From: Prunella strophiata
Lineage: Eukaryota; Chordata; Aves; Passeriformes; Prunellidae
DNA length: 64,000 nucleotides
Direction of reading: 5' to 3'
NCBI GenBank assembly: GCA_036583965.1
Contig: JAZBQD010000027.1
Span: forward strand, 20,325,001 to 20,389,000
Of the stretch, positions 1 to 12,900 are shown in pieces; the stretch's first letter is position 1, and the number at the start of each line of letters is the position of its first letter. The position numbers and the translations under genes were made by a program. Under the pieces are notes generated by a model. It ran no database searches. It had not been told where the DNA came from and saw only the letters and a list, made by a program, of their open reading frames with translations.

Positions 1-2544
1 TGTACAAGATAAGCAGTGCAGAGTCAACATCCACCTTAGTCAGACTAAAGGAACATACTCAGGGCCAAAGGAACAAGACCTGAAATATGGCCTTAATTTT
101 TTTGTACACTTGATAGAACAATTTTTATAAAAATATAGAAACACAAGCACCAGATGGGGAGGTGTCACTCTAATGCCAGCTTTTTTATCAACCTTTCACA
201 TGTCTTGAAAGAGGAATACAGTTGATTTCTACTTAGCACTGAGAGAGTGAGAGGACAAATCCTGGGTCTCTGTTTAGTACATAACCTGCTCCAGAAAAGA
301 AAATGCAATTTAAGCCAGTTAACTAATGATTAAACACAGTTAGCAAAGACTCATTATCACTTCACCAAGAGTAACTGCAATGCTCAGTTTAGGCCTTAGC
401 TGATCCCTGTTTCTGCATAAGGATGCAGTTGTGTTCTGTGAAAACACACTCTCCCTGGAGAAACTCTCCTTGCTTGATGATCAGGAGGTGGTAGCACCTC
501 CTAAGTTCAGTAACACCCCAGTAATGGGATTGGGACACCCTTCAGTCACATCTCAATGAAGATATGCCTATTTAATATTACAGGAGCATTAGAAATAGCA
601 GATAGTAGTTTATATTAAATTAACAAATTGAACAAAATAGAATATTCTACTGTGCTTTCCTCTTTGGGGCTAGTCTGTGTTTGTCTTTTTTCTTTGGTTG
701 GCACTCATCTAGGACAAGTTTGTGAAGTCCTGGGAACCTGCCACTGATTTCCAGCAGAGACATGATCTCCAAACATCTTTTGAAGCCAAAGCAGATGCAG
801 TGCTCTAACGATGTGGCCAAGGGCCCTGCTCTCTCCCTGTTGGCCAGGCTGTCCTGGTACTGCACTCTGAGCAGACAGGCTTCTGGCAGCAGGCAGACAG
901 CTGCCCTGGCTCTGCCACCAGAGCCCACCTCAAGGGAAGCCTTCTCAGCACTACCAGTGACTCTGGACAGGCTCCCAGGGCACTTCAGAAGCCTGACTGC
1001 TCAGTCTGTCAAGGAGGATTGGGGTCATGGCCAAAGGCAAAAATCTAGGTTTCCCAAACTTTCCTGGCACAAATATGGCAACCTTCAAAGTCTGGCACAT
1101 GCTTGCTTTTTTTATTTATTTATTTTTTTTTCTTCATAAATTTGAACTACTTAAATGCTGTACTTCTCTTCTTGCATTGCTTTTGCCCAAGCTGTTTTAG
1201 AGGAATGTTTTCTGCAAGTATTAATGAAAGAAAGGGCTGGCTTATTTAATTCCCTCCCCCCCTACCACCAATAAAAGTAAAAGCAACACATTTAGCTAAA
1301 AAAAGAGTGGGTAAGTTAGAGGTAATATAGGTTGTGAGAGTCAACTGAAAGATTGCTTTGTTTTAAAAAGCTAACACTTCTTTTGTACTACAAAGCAGGA
1401 AAAGTTTCAAATAAAGTCCAGACACATTCATCTGTTATTTCTACTGTTTCATCTTCACTGCATGCCCACAACTGCTCTGACATGATCATGATAGCTGGAG
1501 GTAGGTGAAGAGCAGAGTAGAAGTAGATGGGACAGCAGAAAGTGGCCAGTATGTAGCAGAGAAAGGAAACTACACAAAACAAGCTGAATGGCCAAGTCCT
1601 ACCTCAGATGTTATTAAAACTTCATAAAGTTACAGGAATTCCTTCCTTTCCATACTGACTGAGAAGTTCTAAGTTCAGCAAAGCCATGCAATTTCTACTG
1701 AGCAAAGTTTACAGCAAAAAAGCAAACTTGGTAAATGCAAGCTAGGATTTTCCTCAAGTGTGCTGTGGCCCAGAAAAAATAAACCCAAACATTTCCACCA
1801 CTGTGATCTTTTCCAGTTGAATCTTGTGACCTTCCACATGCAGCAAAATAAAATAGTGCTTTTCAAGGTTGTTTTTATTTTTTCTCTAGAGAGTTCTTAG
1901 AGAGTTTCAGAGTACCTTAATTGCAATTTGTGAGATGCCATTATAAGTTACTGACAGAAAGACTTTTGTTTCCTCTAACTGCATTCTCAGGATTTTGGTT
2001 AATCAGTTATTGATCCATTTAGATTTCCTATCCAACATCTGAAATGAATGAAAAACCTACTGTTTCAACTGCCTTGTATATGAAAATAATTCCAGTACAC
2101 CTAATCATTAAAGAGAACATTGCAAAATTGTACTGCCTCAGATAATTTCCATATTTATTTCTGAAGCAATAAAGATAATTACTTGAACATTTAGAAATAC
2201 CAGATATGTTAAATTTTGAATCAATGTTTTAACCCAATATGGCATTGACACTGCAATACAACAGTGCCACCAATTACTTTACTAAGCAATTAAATACATG
2301 TGAAATATATGTGTTTTCTAGAAATGAGAAATCAAGGCTCTGCATGATTAAATTAAAAAAAAAAAAAAATTAAAATCTTCCAGATCAAGATTTTAGCCAA
2401 CTATAAAGTGGAGCAGTGTATTTATTATCTTTCATAACATTTCTCCTCTCAGAGCCTGGCATGTATAACAATCAGTCCTAAAAGGTTTCTTGTGTTTTTT
2501 TAAAAAAATACTGATAAGCTGGAATCTCAGAAATTTTTCATTAG
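1..2544. other. Unassigned non-coding DNA
   Basis: AT-rich sequence with no recognisable gene or transposon. The only structures seen are a T-rich run near 1108-1133, a short C-run near 1254-1263 and an uninterrupted 15-A run at 2355-2369. A slightly GC-richer stretch at about 820-1010 carries overlapping open frames on both strands (93 and 125 codons); they lie opposite each other, have low-complexity ends and match no family I know. I read them as chance frames. Confidence 0.7.
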
Positions 2545-2866
2545 AATATTGAATATTTTGGGTTGGAAGGGACTTTTAAAGATCATTAATCACACACACC
2601 CACCTCTGCAATGAGCCAAGACATCTTCAGCTAGACTGGGATGCTCAGAGCCTCATCCAGCCTGGCCTTGAATGTTCCCAGGGATGAGGCATCCACCATC
2701 TCCCTGGGCAGCCTGTGCCAGTAATTCACCACCCTCATCACAAAAACACTGTAACCTAGTCTAAATCGATTATTTTCTAGTTTAAAACTCTCTCCTCTTG
2801 TCTCATTATCAGGTCCTGCTGAAGTCTGTCCCCATCACTCCTATACCCCAGAGCCTTTGTACTTTA
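2545..2866 (-). mobile_element. CR1 LINE 3' fragment
   Basis: The block opens with the antisense form of the CR1 3' end (GGGTTGGAAGGGAC at about 2560-2573, followed by a degraded AAAGATCATT). It continues through the antisense CR1 3' region: a degraded match to the usual 'cagcctggccttgaa' and 'ggcagcctgtgcca' segments at about 2658-2715, then 'tgaagtctgtccccatc' near 2818-2836. Because the terminal motif is at the low coordinate, the element runs on the minus strand and is 5'-truncated near 2866, as is normal for CR1. The 5-8 bp tail repeat survives only as GAATATT units around 2545-2556. Several differences from the typical family sequence and loss of CpG sites suggest an old copy. No coding capacity remains. 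Confidence 0.93.
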
Positions 2867-5800
2867 ATTCATTGTTATTACACAGGGAATTCACTAGGAT
2901 AAAATCCTAATGACAACAGAGAATTTAGAGTAGAATAACATGAAAAGTTAACATAATTAAATTTTCAAAGATCAGTCCTAGCCCTGGTCATGTCAGAATC
3001 AAAACTATTACCATCAAATCTGAATTTCACCCTTACTGTCTGCCAAGTCTGCAATATGGACTAAGAGCACCCCAAAACACACTTTTTTTTTGTAATGTCA
3101 AATCTACATCAATCACTAATATGAATTTGAGCAAAAGGAATTGCTTTGTTTTGAGATGTTTACAAAATGTTTATGCCTAATAGTTTTTTTTTCTAGATTT
3201 CTTCAGAATCAACAGTGTTTCCCTCACTTCTCTCAGCTTTGGATCAAGTATTTAGTAACCTACCTCTTGTCTACTGCAACTAAAACCTCAAACTCATGAC
3301 TTTTGCATAAACAAAAAAGGTAGACACTGGTTAGAATAACCCTCACACACACTGAGATCTCTGCAGCATCAACAGTGGTGCAAAACCTATGATACAAATC
3401 AAATTTTAACATCAAAGTTCAGGATACAACTGCAGCCCCCAGATATAAAAGACATAAAAAATGTAAACCAGGAGTGGAATGGGATGTTGAAAATACTCAG
3501 CAAACACTTCTCAGTATCTCCAAGGTAAAGCATGTAGGGAAGTTAAGTGACAGAACAGGTCACATAGCACACAGAGAGAGGAATTCTACAAGAAAGGGTC
3601 AAATGGAAAGATCAAGCTGTTGTTCAGTAAACACAGAATAATCAAAAGCAAACTACACTGAATGTGACATTTCACCACTTGCAGTGTCTGAATTGCATCC
3701 CCACCCTGCAATATGACCTCTTAAAAAAATCTAAAGAAATCAGAAATCCAAACTAATAAAATCTTCTAAAGTGTGACAATATATCCATTTCTTTATAAGT
3801 AACTGAATATTGTGAACCACATACTACAGATAAATTGGATAGTTGGTAACATCAGGATGTTCAGTTGTGGATATTCATGTTCCTCCTTTAACTTTTCAAG
3901 TAGATTCTGTACAGATTTCTTACACTGCAGACAGGATAAAAACAGGGCCACCTGACCATTTTCTCAAACTCTACAATTTCCCATTAAAGCTTCCCTGCCT
4001 GTTTGAACTATTTAACTGCCTATGTACTATAACTGCCTTGATACAAAGGCTTATTCTTATAATTGTCATCTAGAGGGCAAAATAAATGAGAAAACGCAAA
4101 CATAATTTCCTTTTCAGATATTTATTCTTTCAGGTCCCAGCAAGCTGTACATCCACTAGTGAGTCTGTCAAGGCAGTAGCTGGCTTGCACACTGCAGATT
4201 TACCATCCTCATCTATCAGGGAGCAGAACACTCCATTGTCATTCCAATAAAAGAAAGAATCACACACCTCTGTGCCAGTTTGCAACTCCTCTTTGACACT
4301 AACAAGTCAATTATACTTAACATACATACAAGTGTAAGTAATAGAAGTATTAGAGAGCAATATATTTAAGACTGAAGGGGTTCTTTCATCTTTGACTTGC
4401 CACTCAGCAAGATGATAAGATTTGTAAACATTTCTGCTAAAATTATCTACAAAAACAGTTCCTAACTCTCTCCAGGAGTTATTTGGCATCAGAGATAAAT
4501 TACTGGAAAGAGGTCCATAGTCTGCTGCATCCTAAATCAATATGTGAGAACTATTGAGGTGTAATTATAGCTGTATACAGTACAAAATTTCAGTGCAAAT
4601 TCCCTTTTACCCAATTTAATCCCCTTAAAACCAATCTAAACAAAAATCTCTGAGAAGACTGAGCAAAATACAGATGAGAGTTGCCAATTTTGAAAATACA
4701 GTTGGAAAAATCTTGCACCAAATCCAGCAGACATTGAGGGGACTATTTTGAATAACGAGTTAATTCAATCCAATGGCAAATGCTCATTGCATGCCATAAC
4801 AATTAGTTGGACACAGAGAGGGAATGATTAAACCTCATGCCTGTTCCTACACTTTGCAACTTTAGACCCACTTTTCAGTTAGAAGAGAAGACAGTGACCA
4901 GGATCTTCCCAAAGCCTGAGAGAAACAAAGGCAAAAGTTTGCCCAGACAAACCTGATCACCAGATTGCCAGCCCTGGGTGGGGTGTTCCCACACTGAAGC
5001 ACAGGTGAGCTCCAAGCAGCACAGGCTGCACCTTGTGCTCAGGAAACCAGAAACATTTCAAAAGGACAGAAAAATAATGGTTTAATAGTTCTGCATTCTG
5101 AATTCCAGGTTTGTGCTTGATTCATAAAAGGCCTGATGAGCCTTGGCTCAGGCTCAAGTTATGCAAATCCCAGGCGGCTGATCTGCAGAGCTTTGTGCAG
5201 GTTTCATTGCAATTCACTTTTGGGTGGTTCCAGTCTCTGCTCACTCAGTTCTGCTTGGATCTGGGTGAGTGCATTATGGCCAAGAAGTTCTTCACAGCTC
5301 TGATTGCCTAATTCCCTTGGGCACTTGGAATTCACATGCAAAGCAGCATGGATACAGACATGTGCACTCACACCACAGGTGGGCATGTGCACAGAGAAAG
5401 CCACAGCTCTGAGCATCTGACAGAGTCAACAGTTATAGGGACTCTGGCAATGCACAGAAAAATATAATTCTTTTGTGTTCCTATCAGTCTTCTCAGAATT
5501 ACTTCCACAAACACTTGCATATGAAAATTTTAAAAACTAGCAGCATCTCAACCATGTGACTGAAAACCTTCAACATCTGGGCTTGATCTTTGCAGTAATT
5601 TCAACCAATATTTTCAAGATGCAATTTTCATGCTGCTTTAGCCAGTACATCTGTCAGTGACAATATGGCCAGTCTAACAAAATGGTCAATTAAAGAGCAC
5701 CAGCTGTGATTAAGCTGTACCCACCTCTGAAAACTTCCTGACCCACTAGTCACAGGATAACTTGTAAATGTCCTTGCAACAGGTGGTACCATTCACTCTC

Positions 5801-8800
5801 CTGATATTCTGATGTGTTAATCCTAATTTCAGACAAGCCTGAGGAGAAAAATCAATAAGTAGCATTCATGCTCAAAGTGTTGTTTCCAGCAATAAGTTTG
5901 CATAATTTTATCTGCAATGAAAATGTACTGGGATGAATAAATTTGAGAGCAGAGAGGAGACAAGAAAACAGCTTTTTCTTACTGGTTCTGCTTACTGTGT
6001 TTCAGCAGGACTACTAACTCTTGTGTGTCTTATCCTTGCAACTTCCCCTTCCTCTTTTGCAAAATACCATAAAAATACATTTCCTTTAAAAAAGGTGTGC
6101 TTTTACAGGAGATTCTGTCCCTCTTGGCCTTCAGCTGGGGAGCTAAAGTTCGTGAACTGAGTTATTATCTGAATACTGCCACTCCACACTAAATAAACCA
6201 CCTGTCAAAAAAAACCCCTGAAAATTAATGCAGAAGGCATCCAAGAAACTTGGGAAATGCTGCAGCAGGAGGTGAAATGTGCCAGTGACAACTCCCTGGG
6301 AACCACTGGCACAATGTTTGCTGAATTCAGGAAACAGGGACCCATCTAGCACAAGTGCAAAGTATTACCCAGACTGTTAGAACAATAGTAGGGGTAAAGA
6401 TTCTGCCAACAAGCCACTCAAAAATTGCCCCCAAGTCACTCTGGCAAGTTGACTTCTCCCTATGGTTACCCTGAGCACCACCCTGCTCTGAGGAGCACTT
6501 CTCCAGCCTTGCTCAGTAGTCACCTGGGCCCATTTCAGAAACTTGCTGAAAACACAGAGATTCTTAGACCTAGTATCCCTTCTACTGTTTGGTTTTTCCA
6601 AGCCATTATAGATGCATTCCTGCAAAATTTTTGTACCACAATAACTGGCAGAAAAAAGACAATGTTCAACCTACACATGTTTCTAGTTCCATAAATGTAG
6701 CCAAGTTTGAGCAAAGTTACAGAAAAAAAAGAAACTAATGCTATTTCAGTTATTCAGATATGAGCTAGAACTGGAATGTCAAATCATGTGACTTTGGGAA
6801 GGTATAGCTAAAAGAAGAGTAGGGAAAAAACAGGGAGAATTTTTGTTCTTAAATTACTAAACAAAAAGCTCAGGTCTGAGCTGCTTCCCTGCAGTCAGAG
6901 ACTGGCCTCCAACTTCATGCAAGTCTTTTACTCATCACTACCTACCCCTGAATCTTATATACATATATATAAATGCAAGTCTACATCAGAAAATGAGATG
7001 TCTTGCATGTAAAAAGGCATATCAAGAAGTAATGAAATTTTTCTGTAGAAGAGTGTAACTGCTGGTAATTCCATTAAAACAGTCTCTTTGAAGTCAAGTC
7101 CAGAATGTGATTGCAGTAAAGGATTTTCTAGTTAATATCTCTTCTCTTTTTCTCCTTATTTCTCCTGTAGGTGTAGTACCCACTGACTTTTAGCCAGAAC
7201 CTGAATGCCCCAAGGGAGAGTTTTCAAACTTTCTACCTCTTCATTTCAGGCACACTTTTAGCATTTCTCTAAAGACTATTTATCTGCAGATATCATATCC
7301 TTTCTACCACACACTGAACTACTGAAAGGAAAACTATCAAAAAAAAAAAAAAAAAAGATAATGTCACACAGATTCAGACTTAATAATGTATTTTAGGGAA
7401 AGTGGTGGTGGGGTTTTATGTTTGGGGCTTTTTTAGGAATACTTGACAGTTCTTTGAGAAGACAAAGCAAAGGGACATCCTGGCAAACATTTCAAAGTAT
7501 AGTCAAGTTAGGGCAAGAATGGTTCTTCAAGAATCCAGGCAGGATTCTCATTATTCAGCAGAAAAAAGAATGAATTCATACCAGGGAGGTACAGAAATCC
7601 GAATTTAGCTCAGTTTAGAGTAGCTTTTATAAGAAGAAAACCTAAGTTCCACCAGATAAAGTCACTACTAGACCATTATCACCTTTTCATGTCATTTTGT
7701 GAATATCACCTACTAGGACCAAACTGACATAGATTAAAACAGAGATAAACAGGATTAAGAATGCAAATCATGCCAACTTTCTGTTTATTGTAAAACCTCA
7801 CATATATTTCTATGAATAGTGAAAGGAAGAAATATAGAAACTCAAAACAAGAGGTAGATTGAGGCAATTAAATACCAAAGCAAAACAAATTACCATGCTT
7901 TTTAAAAGAAATATTTTTTATATGCTTTAGTAAACAATTTTAAAATGTCTGAATTAAGTTATAAAAAAAACAAAAGAAAACAAAAACCCTCAAAACAAAA
8001 AAACACCAGTCCCAAACTTCCCATTTCAACAAATTTGAGGACTAGAGATTTTAAATTATTTTATATAAGCAATGAATTGGAAACTTACTCCTTTTTACAT
8101 TTACATATAAATGTTGTCATTATTATTCATGTGACAAATACTGACATTCATTCATCATGTCAGAAATGCATGTCCTCAAATAAAAACCAGCCTATATTTA
8201 TAACATCACATTGTGCTGTTTGTTTGCTTGCTTTGGTTTTGTTTAAACACTGTGCCTGTTTCTCCTCCAGAAAGCCCACTGAACTTTGATAAGGTTCAAG
8301 ATAGTAAGAAAAAACAGCAGATTGCATCATTTTCATTAAATCTGAGCACGTGGATTTAGGTCAGGAAATAGCTGTTTCAGTTAACAGAATCTCAGAGTGA
8401 CACCAATTAATTCTGCAGGTATCCCACCTTCTCCATGGGATCAGTTCACAGTATATCGGGTGGCAGAGCAAAATGCAATCAAAACAGGGACAGCATAACA
8501 AGTACAAATTGAAATCCTATTTGCTAATCTACCTATTAGAACACCAAACCAAAAGCAAGTCACCTGCACAGAAGCTGTAAAAATGCTTATACAACAGCCA
8601 TTACAGCTGCAGTTTTAAAGATGTCTCTTCTTACTTCTAACTCAGGGAAAAAATGACAAAATAATTGGTTTCAGTTCAAGCCTCTTTAAATGAATTAAAA
8701 ACCTCATAGAATTCAAAAGCCTGTAAAATTGTTCACAAGTCCATGAGAGGGATGCTAAATAGAATACTAAGCAGAGTGGGCCACAATGAAGCCTGTTGAT

Positions 8801-9238
8801 TTTTTGACCTCCAGCAGATTGCATTGCTCTTGCATTGCATGTGCACATTCCCTATGGAAGTGAGTGTCTGGTCAATGGCAATTATTTGTTCCAATACTGA
8901 GAGATGCAAGTGATGGGTCACAGTTGTTTCCCTTCCTAAATTCCATCTCATAGATATATAATGTATAATGGAGTACTCAGCAAACCTTTCATGAGCATCC
9001 CACGACCACGGGGTTCACATTGGTTCACTGCATAAGAAGTAGTGCCTTTAACAGAAAGTTAAAGAATATGATTAAAATCCACTTTCCACCAATCATTCCT
9101 ACTCAACACTTAATATCATCCACAGCTGCCTTGAATTACTAAATTAATGCTTACACAGAATCAAAATCTTCTGCAACTAAATACCCTGTTAAGGTAGAAA
9201 TATTTGCATTGAACAATGGCACAGTGTGTAAAGAAACC
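2867..9238. other. Unassigned non-coding DNA
   Basis: AT-rich DNA without a recognisable gene or transposon. It contains an 18-A run at 7339-7356 and an A/C-rich segment at about 7965-8010. A 114-codon frame starting at 7945 begins inside that A-rich stretch with a K/N-rich, low-complexity N-terminus, so I do not call it a gene. Open frames elsewhere in the block are under 100 codons and unrecognised. Confidence 0.65.
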
Positions 9239-9239
9239 T

Positions 9240-9359
9240 GGGATGGGATGGGATGGGATGGGATGGGATGGGATGGGATGGGATGGGATGGGATGGGATG
9301 GGATGGGATGGGATGGGATGGGATGGGATGGGATGGGATGGGATGGGATGGGATGGGAT
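9240..9359 (+). repeat. Perfect (GGGAT)24 pentanucleotide array
   Basis: Twenty-four uninterrupted copies of GGGAT run from 9240 to 9359, followed directly by GGGGAG. Because the unit length (5) and the codon length (3) share no factor, all three plus frames read the same pentapeptide cycle G-M-G-W-D and all three minus frames read I-P-S-H-P. No frame contains a stop, which creates spurious open frames of 62-86 codons on both strands. The plus strand has G-triplets separated by two bases, the pattern expected to allow G-quadruplexes. The lack of any interruption suggests recent expansion and probable length polymorphism. I see no sign that it is a protein-coding gene. Confidence 0.98.
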
Positions 9360-9426
9360 GGGGAGCTGGCAGGGAAGAAGCAAACTTGCAGCAATAATTT
9401 GAACATTATTTCCAACTGCAAGGATT

Positions 9427-9443
9427 AAAAAAAAAAAAAAAAA
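9427..9443 (+). repeat. A17 homopolymer
   Basis: Uninterrupted run of 17 A, about 70 bp after the GGGAT array. No poly(A)-tailed retrogene is recognisable upstream. Confidence 0.95.
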
Positions 9444-9670
9444 GTGTGACTTCTAGGTTTTCTTAGTGTTACTATGACAACTTTCTTTACATCAAGTGGA
9501 AGTGTTCCAGGGATGCAAAAAAGCTCCTTGACCTTTGGCAAAATTTTAAATTCTCCAGAAGTGCTCTCCCTGTAGTATCCTAAGGCTCAGATGAAACTTA
9601 AATAGATGAAATTCTACCTTTTCAGTTATATCTGTTGAATTTCATTTGAGTCACCAGTACTACACACAGG

Positions 9671-9688
9671 AAAAAAAAAAAAAAAAAA
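9671..9688 (+). repeat. A18 homopolymer
   Basis: Uninterrupted run of 18 A. It is one of three long A-runs within 500 bp (9427, 9671, 9912). Confidence 0.95.
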
Positions 9689-9911
9689 TCCTTGTCCAGC
9701 AGTATTTAATATGAGTAAATCTCAGGTTTATTTAGATATACTTAAGTGGCTTAGCATTGTTATTAGAAAAAATCTAATTTCCAACACAAATTAATTTTGA
9801 CACTCAGGAGCCTTGCAGTTGGCAATGCCTTTATCCCTGGAACTAATTTTCACTTATACTACTGCCCCTTTGAAAGTAAACACTCAAACATAAACATGAC
9901 CACTATGCTCC

Positions 9912-9935
9912 AAAAAAAAAAAAAAAAAAAAAAAA
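9912..9935 (+). repeat. A24 homopolymer
   Basis: Uninterrupted run of 24 A, followed by an A/C-rich stretch to about 9965. It supplies the poly-lysine in a 79-codon frame (9797-10036), which is therefore not credible as a gene. Confidence 0.95.
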
Positions 9936-12900
9936 CCCAAATAAATAACAAAACCCCCAAACATTCACTGTGCAACAGATTGTCTTCAAGAGCATGCAAC
10001 ACTCTAATTAAAGACTTAAATGAACCTGGAAAATAAGATGTAGCTCAATGTGGTTTTGCCAGCTATGGATCACACTAGACTAACCTGACAGCTTTGCTTC
10101 AATAGATTTTCAATACAACACAAGTGAGGTACAAAAAAATCTTATCTAACAGGATTCCAGGAATGCATTACAGATGGTGTCACATTAGAGCTTGCATTAA
10201 AGTCAGAAAGCCAGGATTAGCAGCTGAATTTAAAACATACAAGGAATTAAGGAGTTGAAGGGGAGGAAAATGACAGCAGCGAAAGGGAACACATCTGGTC
10301 AGAAACAGGGAATTTCAAATTTCCCCAGGGTTATTCTCATTAAGTATTTCATTTAGTACTCTTATCAATGGCATGGATACAAATAGGAGTGAGAAAGTAA
10401 CATTATCTTTAATAAAGATAAAGATGAAGTTATCAGAGAAATGGAAATCTTGAGGACTGAAGTAGGAAAAGCATCAAAATTGAATTGTATAAAAAGAAAG
10501 TAATTTTCTTAGCTACTTGGAACTGAGGCCCAGAAAGCACCTGAAGAAAGCACATGAAGGAAAGGGAAGAAGATCATAAAACTGTGATACAGACCCAAGA
10601 GATTATACTATGACATTAGGACACAGCGAGTAGGAAAAAGAATAGAATTCTACAAGACATTCTCTGGATCAATGCATAATGCACTCATCTACTGCTTTCA
10701 AGAAAGAGCAATTTACTAGAATTGGTACGGAATGAGATCCTCAGATTGAACAGGAAAACAATGAGCTGAAAGTAAAGGGGGGTTTGGGTTGGTTGGCTGG
10801 TGTTAAATCTAAATATCTAAACAATAGAATTACAACACGTAGAGCCAAAACTCTGAAGAACTACTTTGATGCTGAAGAATGAGTTTAAACAAACAAAAAC
10901 CAGAACAAAACCAACCTAAACAAACAAGCAATGCCTTGCTGCGAGTAAATGGAGACTAAAAATGAGAAAAATCCAAACCATTAGATCAATGGTGTCTTTC
11001 ACAGTTTTCCTGACTGCTTTAAACATAAAGGTCACTAAATTAATGAAAGGAGTTATATGACATGGAATTTGCAGTATTAGGGGACAAAACCTGATGACAT
11101 TAAAAGTTCTCTCCAGTTTGGAAGGAACCTTACCTCCATCAACTTACATCATTTTATGAAAGATGAGCAACCTCTTTTACACCTAGAAATCAGAAAGCAG
11201 CAGATGTAGCTGATTTACATTTAAAACCTGCCTTCTGCAGTAGAGGTCAATCTTTCTGTCCATAACAGTGACCTCAGGGGAAAGCTTGCCATGACACATA
11301 AGGAAAACACATTGTTCAGTCACAAACCCTTTGAATTGGCTGCATATTTTCAGCATTATCAGCTCCTCATTATTTTGAGACTACTTGTAGACATCTTTTA
11401 GAATCTATCTACAGCAAGAAAAAGTCATGGGAAATAGAAAATAAAACTTTTCCTGATGAGAGTTGCTGACCTAAAATTTCATAGTCTTTAACAAACTGAG
11501 CATTCCTTATTCACAATCCATTATCTGTAGTATATTCCAAAGTGTCAAGTAAATACAGTAAAACAATGAATGAATTACAGTTCTTGCTCTACAAAAAGGA
11601 AGATGTTGGAGACCGATTAGCAACATCATGCATAGATATTAGCACTCAGGAGTATAACTGAATGTGTTTTTAATGGCTACATCACCTGATTATTTCAGGG
11701 AAAAATGGATGCTCAAAAGAAATTGTCTGTTCTCCCATCCCTGTTTCCTGTCATTATTTCTTTATTTAACTCTTAGCCTCCTCTTCTACTGCTATTTACA
11801 GCTCCCCTGTCTTCAGTGCTCATAGTTCTTCTTCTCCCAGCCCATTCCACTCTGCATTTATGCATGTACTATTAGACAATATTTTAAATGCCACACACAC
11901 ACTGCACCCACCCACCCTGAAGCTCATCCCCCTCAACAGGGTCCATATATATATATATATGCATATGTCACTGTTAAATTGCCCTCCCTTGATTCTGTGA
12001 CAAATGCAGACCTTGGAGCTTTCCACAATAAAAAAATTTCCACCTGGAATTTATAAAGACATTACAGGCAGACCCACTTCTGTCACTACCAACAAACCCC
12101 AGGCCACAGTGGAATAAGGCAACCAGGAAGATTTCCAAGCCAACAAGGACCTTTCCTAGGAAGCCCATAGAGGCAGGAACAACACTGCATGTGAAGTGCC
12201 CCAAATGCAGTATGGACACTTGCAGGGGGGCTCTGCTGTAGAAAATGTTCCATGTGCACACCAGACCCCGAGGCCTGCAATCAGCCTGGCTCTCTGAGGG
12301 TTTGTTTCCATACTGGCACTTCCCTTAAGGCCCAGGCTTTCACTGGGAACACTCTGTAAAGCAGTCATGCTGTCCATAGCACAGAAACAGGCAGTTCACT
12401 GGTCTGCAAAGTGAAAAACTCTGTCCCTGTGTCTCTGCCATATGTCTCTACCTTACCTCTCTAGCCTATGCAAGCAAACCTTGCAAGCAGCATCATCCTC
12501 CATTTGAAAAAAAAATAAAAAATACTGCCTCATTTGGAGCTTAGCTTTCAGCTGGAAAAAACATACCACATTAGGTACAACCTAAGAAATCATTTATTTA
12601 GTGTATATCTTGCTCTGAAATATGGAACATTCTGATACAGAAGCACAGACCTGTTTCAGCAGTGACACCATAGGGCAGAGCAAAGTGAAGCAAGAAAAAC
12701 CACTGGGGCAGCTTTGCACGGCATATTTTCACATTCAGGCTCTTATTCCAGATCCACATCACAATCCCAGCTGATTTTAAGCAGCATTTTACAACTAAAC
12801 TGATTTAATAAACAAATAACTTAAAATCATTTACCAAGACCTAAATTGCTAAAATGCCTTGTATTGGCTTTCTGAGAACATTTGATGTAAAGGCTGCCTG

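Noticed and set aside
9239..9361. Telomere-like or CRISPR-like repeat array
   Set aside because: The unit is GGGAT, not TTAGGG, and the copies have no spacers. It is a simple pentanucleotide microsatellite.
9161..9428. Repetitive open frames on both strands (IPSHP and GMGWD pentapeptides)
   Set aside because: Direct consequence of the GGGAT array having no stop in any frame, and not evidence of a protein-coding gene.
11105..11145. Possible tiny antisense CR1 3' end
   Set aside because: Only about 15 bases resemble CR1 and the downstream sequence does not continue the match.
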